Positions 37,989 to 47,986 are shown, numbered from the stretch's first letter. The stretch: 64,000 nucleotides of DNA from Moritella sp. 24 (GCF_018219155.1 NZ_CP056123.1:2923505-2987504); one strand, 5' to 3'. Notes: generated from the letters alone by a model not told the origin. A program made the numbers and translations.

Positions 37989-38882
37989 ATGCAAATTGTA
38001 CTAAGAGATAGTAATCAAGGCCCTTTTTTAAGTAAAGTAATCGCTTATGGTCAAGCTGAAGCGTTATTAAATGAATCTCAACTGGCTCAGATTAAAGAAA
38101 AATCTGTGTTAATGAGTCTTAAGCTAGCAGATAAGTTTTATAATAAATATAAAATGCATTTGCTAGAGCATGCTGCCTTCGATGTGATCGGAGTAGCCAG
38201 TTTAGGACTGATGGAATTAAGTAATCGCGAGGTTAGCCAAGGGCTTAAATTACTTTTAACACCAAACGGCATTGTAAAATCCTTTCAAAAAGGTTGGAGC
38301 ATGCTAAGTACGGTTAGTAAGTATAAGCTTAACGGTAAGTCAGTATATGGGGATATAGACCCTATATTACTCGAAAAAGTATCAAGCCCAAGTGATGCAG
38401 ATGAATGGCAAGGCTGGCAGGGCTACCAAGATGCCCTACTCGACTTTAACCGTGAAGAGTCTGTAGTGTGCTTATTAAAGCAATTTTATTCGCAATCAAG
38501 CTACGATCCTTTAGACTGTTTAAGCCTCGAAAGCGTGTTTGCAGAAGTCGTGTTGTATCGCCTGTTTTTTGGTCCCGTGAAAGTAAGACAAGATCTTAAG
38601 CAACGTGTCGCAAATATTGAGCTTGAAGATACTTGGTTCTCAACTGAGCATATAGACCAACAAATTCAGCAGGTCTTGTCTGAGTTACCAGCACAACTTG
38701 CCGAGACAATCAAACTTGAGCTGGGCATGTACTTTACACCGGGTTTATTACGTACGCTAACGTTTGCTAAAAACTATCGAGAGCTGCGTTTACAAAATGT
38801 AAGTCCAGAGCGACTAGAACGTTTTGAATATAAAGAAGGTTTAACAGGTTTGTTAGGCTGGCCAGTGTATATCGTGATGTAA
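37989..38882 (+). CDS. Hypothetical protein (J-domain operon gene 4)
   Basis: Unrecognised, 297 residues, no signal peptide. It starts 11 bases after gene 3. The middle holds a hydrophobic helix (HAAFDVIGVASLGLMEL, about residues 56-72) and the C-terminus ends in GWPVYIVM. A strong terminator follows, so this is the last gene of the operon. The four genes form a self-contained unit inside the split ybaB-recR region. Confidence 0.75.
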   Translation: MQIVLRDSNQGPFLSKVIAYGQAEALLNESQLAQIKEKSVLMSLKLADKFYNKYKMHLLEHAAFDVIGVASLGLMELSNREVSQGLKLLLTPNGIVKSFQKGWSMLSTVSKYKLNGKSVYGDIDPILLEKVSSPSDADEWQGWQGYQDALLDFNREESVVCLLKQFYSQSSYDPLDCLSLESVFAEVVLYRLFFGPVKVRQDLKQRVANIELEDTWFSTEHIDQQIQQVLSELPAQLAETIKLELGMYFTPGLLRTLTFAKNYRELRLQNVSPERLERFEYKEGLTGLLGWPVYIVM

Positions 38883-38926
38883 TTTGACGACACTGTCATA
38901 ATAAACGCCATAATAAACGCCATAAT

Positions 38927-38964
38927 AAAAAGCGGGAATATCCAATCGGGTGTTCCCGCTTTTT
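38927..38964 (+). terminator. Terminator of the J-domain operon
   Basis: AAAAAGCGGGAA pairs with TTCCCGCTTTTT around a 14-base loop. Just upstream, the 12-mer CATAATAAACGC is repeated twice plus part of a third time (38897-38929). Confidence 0.9.
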
Positions 38965-39062
38965 AGTAAGTGCAACGTAATACTGAATATAAGATTGACG
39001 CAATACGCCTGTTATTGTATTACTAAATACTGATTAACCTTACTTCACGCAATGGAATTGCT

Positions 39063-40682
39063 ATGACAAAAAAATTACACCTTTCAGTACTTGCGCTTGC
39101 GACCCTCAATCTATCCTATAATGCGATAGCAGCCAATCTGCCAACAAACACGACATTAGCCAGCGAACAGCATTTAGTACGTGGTAATGGCGCAGAACCA
39201 AGTAGCTTAGATCCTAGCTTTGTTAACTCAGGCATGCCTGATGATATTATCGCGAATGATATGTTTGAAGGATTATTAATCGAAAATGGTCAAGGTGAGT
39301 TAATCCCAGGACAAGCAATTAGTTGGTCGGCATCGGATGACGCTACACAATTCACGTTTACGTTACGTGATGACTTAGTATGGTCAAACGGCGACCCCGT
39401 ACTTGCAAGTGACTTTGTATTTGCTTGGCAGCGAGCTGTTAACCCGCAAACAGGTAACAATACAGGGCATTACTTTGTAACCGCTAATTTAGTAAACGCT
39501 GAAGCAATTCAAAAAAACGAAAAACCAGTCAACACGTTAGGGGTTAAAGCCCTTGATACAAAAACAGTACAAGTCACATTGACGAAGCCAACCCCCTACT
39601 TCTTAAACATGATGACCATTAAAACATTTTCACCACTCCCTGCATCGGTTGTTAAGCAACACGGGGACACTTGGTCTCGTGCAGAAAACATAGTGACCAA
39701 CGGGGCTTATAAATTAACGAAATGGCTGCCAAATGAGTACGTAGAAGTACAACGAAATAAGCAGTATTGGGATAACAAAAATACGGTGATCAACAAAGTT
39801 ACGTATTTAGGATTAGAGTCACAAATCGCCGAATGGAATCGTTATCAATCTGGTGAAATTGATATGACGAACCGCGTTCAACTAGAATATTATCAATCAA
39901 TGATCAGTAAGCACCCAGAGCAAATTAAATCTCAAGCATTACTTGGATCATACTTGTATTCATTTAATACACGTAAAGCCCCTTTTGATAACCTTCAAGT
40001 CCGTCAAGCCCTTAGCATGGCTGTAGACAGAGACATCCTGGTGAATAAGATCACCGCTCAAGGTGAACCAGCTGCATACTCGATTGTACCGCAGACAATA
40101 GCAAACTATACGACCAGTGAGCCAGACTTTGCCAGCGAATCCCAGCAACAACGCATTAAGCAAGCTAAAGTATTACTCGCGACGGCAGGTTATAGTAAAC
40201 AGAACCCACTAACATTCACACTGACGTATAACACCAGTGAGAACCACAAAAAAATTGCGCTTGTTATCGCCTCTATGTGGAAAAAACTTGGCGTTAACGT
40301 CGTGTTAGAAAACATGGAATGGAAGAGCTACGTATCAAGTAAAAATCTAGGTGATTTTCAACTAGCACGATCGTGGGCATTTGGTGATTACGCAGAACCA
40401 TCGGCATTATTAGCGGCATTTACCTGTGGTAATCCAGTGAATGAATCTGGCTTTTGTGAACCTAAATTTGACGCTTTAATGGCATCAGCATCGAATACTG
40501 CTGATGAAGTTCAACGGTATGCGCTATATCAACAGGCAGAGGCTATTTTAAGTCAATCAGCGCCCGTCATTCCACTATATAACTACACGCAAACTCGTAT
40601 GGTTAGAGACACGTTAAAAGGGTTTCCCGAAAATAACCCTCGCGGTAACATCTACGCAAAAGACATGTACTTTATCCAATAG
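39063..40682 (+). CDS. OppA/MppA-type periplasmic peptide-binding protein
   Basis: A 539-residue exported protein with a signal peptide ending near AIAA. It belongs to the family 5 solute-binding proteins: the segments GNGAEPSSLDP near the mature N-terminus, FTFTLRDDLVWSNGDPVLASDFVFAWQR near residue 100 and APFDNLQVRQALSMAVDRDILVN near 315 are typical of oligopeptide-binding proteins. The permease and ATPase genes are absent, so it probably works with a transporter encoded elsewhere, as MppA does. GGAA precedes the ATG. It lies between the J-domain operon and the metzincin-like gene. Confidence 0.9.
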   Translation: MTKKLHLSVLALATLNLSYNAIAANLPTNTTLASEQHLVRGNGAEPSSLDPSFVNSGMPDDIIANDMFEGLLIENGQGELIPGQAISWSASDDATQFTFTLRDDLVWSNGDPVLASDFVFAWQRAVNPQTGNNTGHYFVTANLVNAEAIQKNEKPVNTLGVKALDTKTVQVTLTKPTPYFLNMMTIKTFSPLPASVVKQHGDTWSRAENIVTNGAYKLTKWLPNEYVEVQRNKQYWDNKNTVINKVTYLGLESQIAEWNRYQSGEIDMTNRVQLEYYQSMISKHPEQIKSQALLGSYLYSFNTRKAPFDNLQVRQALSMAVDRDILVNKITAQGEPAAYSIVPQTIANYTTSEPDFASESQQQRIKQAKVLLATAGYSKQNPLTFTLTYNTSENHKKIALVIASMWKKLGVNVVLENMEWKSYVSSKNLGDFQLARSWAFGDYAEPSALLAAFTCGNPVNESGFCEPKFDALMASASNTADEVQRYALYQQAEAILSQSAPVIPLYNYTQTRMVRDTLKGFPENNPRGNIYAKDMYFIQ

Positions 40683-40870
40683 TATCCATAACACTGGCAA
40701 GCGAGACTTCTCACTCAAATAATCATCGCTTGCCTTTCTCACCATGAAAGGAAAATAATCATAACCACTTCCTGATATACCCTTACAAATCAATACTGTT
40801 TTATTATCGATAAGTCCGTAGAATAAATATCAACTCATGAATGTTCTATTTATATGGAAGACACTACGCT

Positions 40871-43165
40871 ATGTATAAGCTACTAACACGTACCTGTTGT
40901 ATTTGTATTACCCCACTTATGTTAGGAGCTTGTGGTGATGAAACATCAAATAGCGAAGCAGTAATCCCGTCAATTCCTCCTGAGATTGAACCTGAGTTTT
41001 ACAACAATGGTATGCCGGAAAACATGAAGACCGATGCGCGCGGTCTACCTATATTGCACAGCCTTCCGACAGCAAAAGGACAACTTTATCTCGATTTTGA
41101 CGGGGACTTTGACCTTGGAGAGTTCCACACAGGTATTGATTTTGATGGTAATCCTGATGCTTATAATAAACAGGAACAAGAATACATTTATAACTGGTGG
41201 GTCTCAACAGCAGCACACTTCTCCATGTTTGATATTGATGTCACCACAGAAATAGATGTTTCTCGCCCTAACAGTTGGAACACCATTTTCCCTGGTGCAA
41301 AACTGGGGGTTGCTTATGGCGGTTATGGTATTAATTCAAACGACATCGCTCAAATGACCGCAAGTCATGGTCCTTACTCCTCAGTTGTTGGTCACGAAGG
41401 TGGTCATACTTTTGGCTTACCCCACGTCGTTGGTGTTGATGCTCAAGGTAAAATAAATTCCAGCTATTACGGTAGCCCTTATCCTTTACGTGGTTGGCAT
41501 TTAGGTAGCGGCGATAGGATCGTGAATAAATGGTCGAATAAATTCCGTTCCGATAAAATAGACAGTTATTTTGGTGGCGTAGAAAAAGTAGCAAGCCGTA
41601 TTGCTGCTTATGACGACAACAGCACAGGCTATCGCCCTGATGATCACAAAACTGATTTGACACTCGCGAGTAAAATGGATCACATTAAAAATATCGGCTT
41701 TGTCGCTACAGGTATCATTGAAACAATGGAGGATAGCGATAGTTTCTATTTCGACTGGTTAGGTGGCTTTGCTTCGATCAGCAGTCATGCTTTTGAGCTA
41801 TCACCTGTGAACCTTCACCTTAATTTATACGACAATAATAAGCAATCCATTGCAATGCAAAATAATGGTATCAACCATCAATGGATCTCAGGTGAATTAC
41901 CCGCTGGCCGCTATTATATAACATTACAAAGTGCTAAGCGTTATAGTGATTTAGGTGAGTATCGATTGCGCGTAAATGCTGTACCCGGGGACTGGCGTAC
42001 AGCGAATATAGGCCCAAAACGTTCAATTCACAGTACCACTTATAATAGTGATGCAAAGCAATGGACGTTGAAAACAACGGGTGGTGATATCTGGGGTACG
42101 AAAGACAATTTTGTTTTCATTTATAAAAAGTTAGTTGGTGAAGGTCAAATTATCGCTAAAGTAGACAGTAATAACGTATCGCATGCTTGGGCAAAATTTG
42201 GCGTAATGATACGTGGCGGTTTATCTGAAAATAGTCAGCAGTTTTCTCAACTATTAACAGGTAGTAACGGCCCTGCTACTTTCTACCGAAGTACGATTGA
42301 TGGCAGTACATCTCATGTTTCAAGTAGAGAAGCTGCTGCACGATGGATAAAGATAGAACGCATAGAGTCTATCAATAACGGCAGTAAAACAGGTGAGTTT
42401 AACCATTTTAAAGCATCGATATCTTTAGATGGTATAAATTGGGACATAGTAAACGAACAAATCATTAACCTTCCCGATGAAGTTTATATTGGTCTTGCAC
42501 AATCAGCTCTGAATCAAACCTCTATGTTATTCAGCTCTTTTTCTTCGGTTAAGGTCACAGGCAATACGAAACGAATTTCAAATGATAGCCTCAAAGCACC
42601 ATCGAACTTAACCGTTAATAGTATTGAGTATAACGAGGTAACGCTACAATGGGACGACCTAGCAGAAGCAACAGACTATCTCATAGAACGTTCAGAAGAC
42701 GGCTTATCTTTTGTCGAAATAGCCAAGCTTTCCGATTCTATTTATACTGATACAAGCGTAGTGGCGGGAACGCCTTACAGCTATCGCGTATCCGCTTTAA
42801 ACACGCAAGGTCAATCCTCAGCTTCTACGGCATTAAAGGTACAAGTCAGAGCTGAGGGGCCACAAGATATGGTTGCAATTAGCTTTAATGAAAACACCAT
42901 CGTTTTAGACTGGGGAGAGCCTTTGTCACAGATAGGCTATCAAGTAGAGCGCTCTACAGATGGTGCTAGCTACGATGTAATCGCTGAAAAACATGCTGAC
43001 TATATAACGAATGTTGCTAAAAATTCACATGCTGAAACACAGAAGTATATTGATAAAGATTTATATTCTGACACGCAATATTATTACAGAATAACGACGC
43101 TCGATGCACAAGGTAAAGCAGGTTATTCGGAAGCAAATGCATATACGCATAAAGGTCCAATTTAA
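40871..43165 (+). CDS. Secreted metzincin-like lipoprotein with beta-sandwich and fibronectin type III domains
   Basis: A 764-residue protein. The N-terminus is a lipoprotein signal peptide with lipobox LGAC. A metzincin zinc-binding motif HEGGHTFGLPH (HExxHxxGxxH) has His175, Glu176, His179 and His185 and is preceded by SSVVG, as in M66-like or related peptidases. Downstream follow a PPC-like beta domain (about 270-375), a DUF1349 or LamG-like domain (about 390-575) and two fibronectin type III repeats (about 580-760, with the APSNLTV and VTLQWDD patterns). It should be an outer-membrane or secreted protease. The start at 40871 was chosen because it gives the signal peptide; an upstream ATG at 40841 does not. 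Confidence 0.8.
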   Translation: MYKLLTRTCCICITPLMLGACGDETSNSEAVIPSIPPEIEPEFYNNGMPENMKTDARGLPILHSLPTAKGQLYLDFDGDFDLGEFHTGIDFDGNPDAYNKQEQEYIYNWWVSTAAHFSMFDIDVTTEIDVSRPNSWNTIFPGAKLGVAYGGYGINSNDIAQMTASHGPYSSVVGHEGGHTFGLPHVVGVDAQGKINSSYYGSPYPLRGWHLGSGDRIVNKWSNKFRSDKIDSYFGGVEKVASRIAAYDDNSTGYRPDDHKTDLTLASKMDHIKNIGFVATGIIETMEDSDSFYFDWLGGFASISSHAFELSPVNLHLNLYDNNKQSIAMQNNGINHQWISGELPAGRYYITLQSAKRYSDLGEYRLRVNAVPGDWRTANIGPKRSIHSTTYNSDAKQWTLKTTGGDIWGTKDNFVFIYKKLVGEGQIIAKVDSNNVSHAWAKFGVMIRGGLSENSQQFSQLLTGSNGPATFYRSTIDGSTSHVSSREAAARWIKIERIESINNGSKTGEFNHFKASISLDGINWDIVNEQIINLPDEVYIGLAQSALNQTSMLFSSFSSVKVTGNTKRISNDSLKAPSNLTVNSIEYNEVTLQWDDLAEATDYLIERSEDGLSFVEIAKLSDSIYTDTSVVAGTPYSYRVSALNTQGQSSASTALKVQVRAEGPQDMVAISFNENTIVLDWGEPLSQIGYQVERSTDGASYDVIAEKHADYITNVAKNSHAETQKYIDKDLYSDTQYYYRITTLDAQGKAGYSEANAYTHKGPI

Positions 43166-43219
43166 ATCTAATGGAATGATTTTAAAAATAAATAGTTGAA
43201 GGTTATATTATAATGCGGG

Positions 43220-43254
43220 GGATAAGCTGGGGTTATTTGAACCCTAGCTTATCC
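43220..43254. repeat. Strong inverted repeat between the metzincin-like gene and ybaB
   Basis: GGATAAGCTGGGGTT pairs with AACCCTAGCTTATCC (one wobble pair) around a 5-base loop. It lies between two convergent genes but has no U-tract on either strand. It marks one edge of the segment that separates ybaB from recR. Confidence 0.55.
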
Positions 43255-43301
43255 AAAAGGAAAAACTAGGGTTAAGCGATTGATATTAAATATCGTTCAA
43301 C

Positions 43302-43631
43302 TTAGAAAGGCATTTTCATACCTGGAGGCATTTTCATTCCACCAGTAACGTCAGCCATTTTTGACTTGTTTTCTTCTTCAACACGACGTGCAGCATCATT
43401 GATTGCAGCAGCGATAAGATCTTCTAGCATCTCTTTATCGTCTTCCATCAACTCTGGGTCGATTTGTACACGACGTACGTTATGGCTACCAGTCATAGTG
43501 ATTTTAACCATGCCTGCACCAGATTCACCAACTACTTCCATATTAGCTAGTTCTTCTTGTACTTTAGCCATTTTGTCTTGCATTTGTTGAGCTTGCTTCA
43601 TTAGCCCGCCCATTCCGCCTTTACCGAACAT
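43302..43631 (-). CDS. ybaB: YbaB/EbfC nucleoid-associated protein
   Basis: A 109-residue DNA-binding protein, the same length as E. coli YbaB, starting [15 protein letters not shown] and ending MPPGMKMPF. It forms a dimeric tweezer-like clamp. ATG 43631 was chosen to match the family; an earlier in-frame start (43667) adds an N-terminus not found in homologues. It follows dnaX, as usual, but recR, its common next neighbour, is 7.3 kb away. Confidence 0.96.
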   Translation of the reverse strand: MFGKGGMGGLMKQAQQMQDKMAKVQEELANMEVVGESGAGMVKITMTGSHNVRRVQIDPELMEDDKEMLEDLIAAAINDAARRVEEENKSKMADVTGGMKMPPGMKMPF

Positions 43632-43766
43632 ATTAAACTCTCTTTTATTGACTATCGCGAACAACATCAGTTAATACTAACTGTTTCGCATTGAATATCC
43701 ATACTATATGGGTATTACTGGAAAAAATTCAAGGTTGATACCGATTGATATCAACACAATAAAAAA

Positions 43767-46163
43767 TTATATCGGCACAATTGAGCTATCATCAACAACA
43801 GCGCCGAGACGGTTCATAAAGAACTGAATATACTTATCATCATACAAGTTTTTAGTCGCATTCGCTAAGCGTTGTTGATAAATAATCTCTTCAAGTTGTG
43901 CTGGCGTTGATTTATTTGGGTTTTCACCAAAGTTAATCACTAACTCAACAGGCTCAGATAAAACTTGCTCGAGTGCTTCGCTCAATTGCTGACGAGATTT
44001 GTCATTTGCAAAATAGCGTTGGTCTGGATTCATGGTCAATGTAACCCGACCAGGTTCTTGCTCCATCACACTGTGCAACGCTAATTGACGAACTCGCCCA
44101 CCTAAACTCATCTGATTAATGTAACAACACCACGGGTCTGTTTCATCACGTAACTTATTATCGAGTGGCGCAGTAGTCGTTGTTTTACCCGATTTTTGCG
44201 GCTGAAAAGAAGGTGATAAATCATTAATATCAACAGGTACCTGACTAAAACGATCCAATTGACGTACAACGGGTTCGCTAAAGTTCTGCTCAGGATAAGG
44301 TGCTTGATGATAGTCACCCTGCCCTTGGCTTTGATGCTGATAATCACCTTGGTCTTGATACGAATCAAGCGGCGGTAATTCCTGCCATGCTGGCGCAGAC
44401 TGCTGTTGTGATGGTGCTTGCTGCTGTTGCATATTTTGACTTGCTGTTGGCGCATTAAAGCGATTCTGGCTAGCTTGTGTATTTTGTCTAACAGGTGCTA
44501 CCGCTTTTTTCGGCGGTACATACGACGATTGAGCCTGTTCACTCTTCGCCGCTGTCGACTTTTTTGCAGTTGTACCTAAGCGACTACGCAAGAAATTACG
44601 CGTTTTTCGACCTTGGTCAACACTGTTTTCAGGTTCTACATTTGGTGCAGCAGCCTGAGGATTAGCTTGAACTGTTTGCTGAGGCGCTATATAGGCTTGT
44701 TGTGGAGCAATATTAACCTGCTCTTCGATAATCGGTTCAACATGCCCCATTGCTTGAGCAGCTTGTAATAACTCATCTTGCTCTAGATTTAAATTAGTAA
44801 CAATCTCATCGCTAGGCTCACTCATTACTTGTGATTGCTGCGGTTCAAACTGAGGCTGAGCTTGTGCTACAACTTGCGCCTGTTCAATCGGAGGCTGCAC
44901 TTGCGTGACAACTTGCGCCTGTTCAACCGGAGGCTGCACTTGTGTTACAACTTGCGCCTGTTCAACCGGAGGCTGCACTTGTGTTACAACTTGCGCTTGT
45001 TCAACCGGAGGCTGTACCTGCACTGCTGGCGCTATCGCAACAGCAGTTGGTGTAATATCGCGCTCAGGTGCTTGTAAACGGCCTTGAGGACGGAAAGCAA
45101 GCATACGTAATATCGTCATTTCTAACGCACTACGCGGATCAGGAGCAAGCGGTAACTCTTTACGTCCTGTGAGTGAAATTTGATAATACAGCTGCACATC
45201 TTCTGGTGACATAAGGTCACATAGCGCTTTCACCTTATCGGCATGTTCAGTATCAACCACTGATGACGGTAAAATTTGCGCCATTGCAATGCGGTGTAAC
45301 AAACTTGCTAGCTCAACATGAAGCTGATCAAAATCAGGCCCAAGTGAGCTAACTTCTGCAATCTTCGCCATGCACTTGTTCGCATCACCATTCACTATAA
45401 GTTGCAATAATTGCAGCATATGACTGTGGTCTAACGTGCCTAGCATATCAAGTACAGTTTGGTGTAATACTTCACCCGCGCCGTGAGACAAGGCTTGGTC
45501 AGTCAAACTTAACGCATCACGCATACTGCCATCAGCCGCTTTCGCGATTGAGTTCAATGCAGACAATTCATACTGACAATGTTCGCGTGATAAAATGTGC
45601 ACTAACTGCTGAGAAATCTGCTCAGTCGTTAAGCTTTTTAAATGGAACTGTAAGCAACGCGATAAGATTGTAATTGGTAATTTTTGAGGATCTGTTGTTG
45701 CCAACAAAAACTTCACATATTCAGGTGGTTCTTCTAATGTTTTTAACAGTGCATTGAAACTGTGTTTAGAAAGCATGTGCACTTCATCGATTAAGTACAC
45801 TTTAAAGCGACCGCGTGCAGGCTTGTATTGCACATTATCAAGTAATTCACGTGTATCTTCGACTTTAGTACGTGAGGCAGCATCAATCTCGAGTAGATCG
45901 ACATAAGAGCCTTGATCAATCTCGACACAAGTTGAACATTCACCGCAAGGTTTACTGGTGATCCCTTTCTCACAGTTTAAGCTTTTCGCTAAAATGCGGG
46001 CGATTGTTGTTTTACCAACACCGCGGGTACCACTGAGTAAATAAGCATGGTGTAAACGGTCTTGCTCTAGCGCATTAACTAAAGCGGTCAGCACGTGTTG
46101 TTGACCAACAACTTGCTGAAAATTATGCGGGCGCCATTTACGCGCTAAAACTTGATAACTCAT
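43767..46163 (-). CDS. dnaX: DnaX, DNA polymerase III tau subunit (and gamma by frameshift)
   Basis: A 798-residue clamp-loader ATPase and organiser of the polymerase III holoenzyme. The N-terminal AAA+ domain has Walker A GTRGVGKTT near residue 45, a zinc-binding group (CEKGITSKPCGECSTC near 64) and DEVHMLSKHSFNALLKTLEEPP near 126. The middle (about 370-520) is a Pro/Gln-rich linker with tandem repeats. Domains IV-V at the C-terminus bind helicase and the polymerase alpha subunit. A frameshift heptamer (A AAA AAG) at codons 533-535 leads to a TGA seven codons later in the -1 frame, giving a gamma form of about 541 residues. Confidence 0.97.
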   Translation of the reverse strand: MSYQVLARKWRPHNFQQVVGQQHVLTALVNALEQDRLHHAYLLSGTRGVGKTTIARILAKSLNCEKGITSKPCGECSTCVEIDQGSYVDLLEIDAASRTKVEDTRELLDNVQYKPARGRFKVYLIDEVHMLSKHSFNALLKTLEEPPEYVKFLLATTDPQKLPITILSRCLQFHLKSLTTEQISQQLVHILSREHCQYELSALNSIAKAADGSMRDALSLTDQALSHGAGEVLHQTVLDMLGTLDHSHMLQLLQLIVNGDANKCMAKIAEVSSLGPDFDQLHVELASLLHRIAMAQILPSSVVDTEHADKVKALCDLMSPEDVQLYYQISLTGRKELPLAPDPRSALEMTILRMLAFRPQGRLQAPERDITPTAVAIAPAVQVQPPVEQAQVVTQVQPPVEQAQVVTQVQPPVEQAQVVTQVQPPIEQAQVVAQAQPQFEPQQSQVMSEPSDEIVTNLNLEQDELLQAAQAMGHVEPIIEEQVNIAPQQAYIAPQQTVQANPQAAAPNVEPENSVDQGRKTRNFLRSRLGTTAKKSTAAKSEQAQSSYVPPKKAVAPVRQNTQASQNRFNAPTASQNMQQQQAPSQQQSAPAWQELPPLDSYQDQGDYQHQSQGQGDYHQAPYPEQNFSEPVVRQLDRFSQVPVDINDLSPSFQPQKSGKTTTTAPLDNKLRDETDPWCCYINQMSLGGRVRQLALHSVMEQEPGRVTLTMNPDQRYFANDKSRQQLSEALEQVLSEPVELVINFGENPNKSTPAQLEEIIYQQRLANATKNLYDDKYIQFFMNRLGAVVDDSSIVPI
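44539..44580 (-). promoter_or_regulatory. Programmed -1 frameshift site of dnaX (gamma form)
   Basis: On the minus strand the heptamer A AAA AAG lies at 44565-44559, in frame as GCA AAA AAG. An AGG 9 bases upstream can act as the internal Shine-Dalgarno-like stimulator. After slipping, the -1 frame reads six more codons (VDSGEE) to TGA at 44541-44539. A possible downstream stem (CGGCGA with TCGTCG) is present. E. coli dnaX uses the same heptamer with an upstream AGGGAG and a downstream stem. Confidence 0.8.
44840..45020 (-). repeat. 39-bp tandem repeats in the tau linker
   Basis: Four copies encode QPPVEQAQVVTQV or close variants (the last QPPIEQAQVVAQA, then QPQFEPQQ). The DNA copies are nearly identical, which suggests recent expansion. 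The unit is a multiple of three. Confidence 0.8.
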
Positions 46164-46267
46164 AACAGTTCAATGATTACTTAATATTGATAAGCACTAA
46201 CATGCTCGGGGCTGAAAATAGCTGGTGAGTGCCACCAGCTCATCATGATAGTTAAAATAATAGCGAA

Positions 46268-46813
46268 TTATTCGCCGTCAAAATCAACTAATTTGGTAAT
46301 GTTAACATTAAGATTCTTTAATACAGCTTCACCACCAAGATCGGGTAAAGAAATAACAAATGCAGCATCTTCAACAACACCGCCAAGTTGACGAATAAGT
46401 GACACAGTCGCCGCAACAGTACCGCCTGTTGCCAATAAATCATCAACGATAAGTACTTTATCGCCAGCATCTACTGCATCAACGTGAATTTGTAACGTAT
46501 CAGTACCGTATTCTAACTCGTAGCTTTGTTCAATTGTTTTACGTGGTAATTTATTTGGCTTGCGCACTAAAATAAAACCAAGACCTAATGCTTTAGCTAA
46601 GGGGGCACCGAAAATAAAACCACGGGCTTCAGTACCTGCAATTTTAGTGAAACCAGCATCTTTAAAACGCGCAGCAAGTAAGTCGATAGTCGCTGCGAAT
46701 GCAGGACCATTTTCAACAAGACTTGTTACGTCACGGAAGATGATGCCTTCTTTAGGATAATTTGGAATTGATTTAATGCTGTCTTTAATAAACGCAAGTG
46801 TATCTTGGTTCAT
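46268..46813 (-). CDS. apt: Adenine phosphoribosyltransferase
   Basis: Salvages adenine to AMP with PRPP. The 181-residue length fits, and [18 protein letters not shown] near residue 120 is the PRPP-binding motif. [14 protein letters not shown] near 18 and [12 protein letters not shown] near 62 are family features. It lies upstream of dnaX in the conserved order; the spacer contains an AGCTGGTG/CACCAGCT hairpin. Confidence 0.97.
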   Translation of the reverse strand: MNQDTLAFIKDSIKSIPNYPKEGIIFRDVTSLVENGPAFAATIDLLAARFKDAGFTKIAGTEARGFIFGAPLAKALGLGFILVRKPNKLPRKTIEQSYELEYGTDTLQIHVDAVDAGDKVLIVDDLLATGGTVAATVSLIRQLGGVVEDAAFVISLPDLGGEAVLKNLNVNITKLVDFDGE

Positions 46814-47047
46814 ACTTCAACCTGTTAATTTGATGAGCTAATATGTTAAATAGCCCAAGCAAGTTGGGTATAAAACACGCACTCAATGTATAAAATAAAT
46901 AATAGGGATAAATTTTATGTAACTGCTTGTTGATATGCAAGCATGTCTTAAGATTAACCGCTATTTGAAGAAATTATTATACGATATATTTGGCAATTAT
47001 GGTTAATTCTGTTTTAATCGCTCATTTTGCCAACGCAGGACAATAAC

Positions 47048-47986
47048 ATGCGCGTAGTTTTAGCCCCAATGGAGGGCGTTGTTGACAATTTGATGCGCGA
47101 GTTACTTACAGCGCAAGGCGGTTATGATTTATGCGTAACCGAGTTTATTCGAGTTGTCGAACAGCTATTACCAGAGAAGATTTTTTATCGTTATTGTGCC
47201 GAATTAAATCATGGCTGTCGTACCCAAGCAGGTACCCCCGTCCGCATTCAATTGTTAGGGCAACACCCACAATGGATGGCAGAAAATGCCGTTCGTGCAA
47301 TCGAGTTAGGCTCACATGGCCTTGATATCAACTTTGGCTGTCCAGCAAAGCAAGTAAATAAATCATCTGGTGGTGCCGCTTGTTTACGTGAGCCAGAACT
47401 TGTTTATCAAATTGTGAAACAAGTGCGTGAAGCTGTACCTATGGAACATATTGTCAGTGCTAAAATTCGCTTAGGCTGGGAAGACAGTAACCACAAGTTA
47501 GAAATTGCCGATGCAGTTCAACAAGCAGGTGCCAATGAGCTGACTGTACACGGTCGAACTAAAGCCGATGGTTATCGTGCCGCAGCGATAAATTGGGAAG
47601 CTATTTCAGAAATTAGACAGCACGTTTCAATTCCCGTGATCGCCAATGGTGAGATCTGGAACCATGCCGATGGCCAACGCTGTTTAGCCGTGACCGGTTG
47701 CGACGATTTAATGGTTGGCCGAGGGGCGCTAAATTTACCCAATTTAGGTGAAGTGGTTAAATATAACAAGGCTCCTATGCCCTGGGCTGATGTCGTTATT
47801 TTATTGCGAAACTACTGCCAATTAGAGATCCGCGGTGATAAAGAGAAATATCTACCGAACAGAATAAAACAATGGTTTAGTTACCTACGTAAGCAGTATC
47901 CTGAAGCGGCTGAGTTATTTACCCAATTAAGAGCTCTGCGCCAGTCCGAAGAGGTGATTAAAACACTAAATAACTATCAAGCATAA
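47048..47986 (+). CDS. dusC: tRNA-dihydrouridine(16) synthase DusC
   Basis: A 312-residue FMN enzyme that reduces uridine to dihydrouridine in t[21 protein letters not shown] opens the barrel, [20 protein letters not shown] near residue 95 has the catalytic cysteine, and [13 protein letters not shown] near 165 and VIANGEIW near 197 bind FMN and tRNA. Within the Dus family the length and the LRQSEEV end fit DusC. AGGA precedes ATG 47048; the upstream TTG at 47027 is not supported. Confidence 0.9.
   Translation: MRVVLAPMEGVVDNLMRELLTAQGGYDLCVTEFIRVVEQLLPEKIFYRYCAELNHGCRTQAGTPVRIQLLGQHPQWMAENAVRAIELGSHGLDINFGCPAKQVNKSSGGAACLREPELVYQIVKQVREAVPMEHIVSAKIRLGWEDSNHKLEIADAVQQAGANELTVHGRTKADGYRAAAINWEAISEIRQHVSIPVIANGEIWNHADGQRCLAVTGCDDLMVGRGALNLPNLGEVVKYNKAPMPWADVVILLRNYCQLEIRGDKEKYLPNRIKQWFSYLRKQYPEAAELFTQLRALRQSEEVIKTLNNYQA

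Noticed and set aside
44835-45087. Two repetitive open frames on the plus strand opposite dnaX
   Set aside because: They are antisense shadows of the tau linker repeats.
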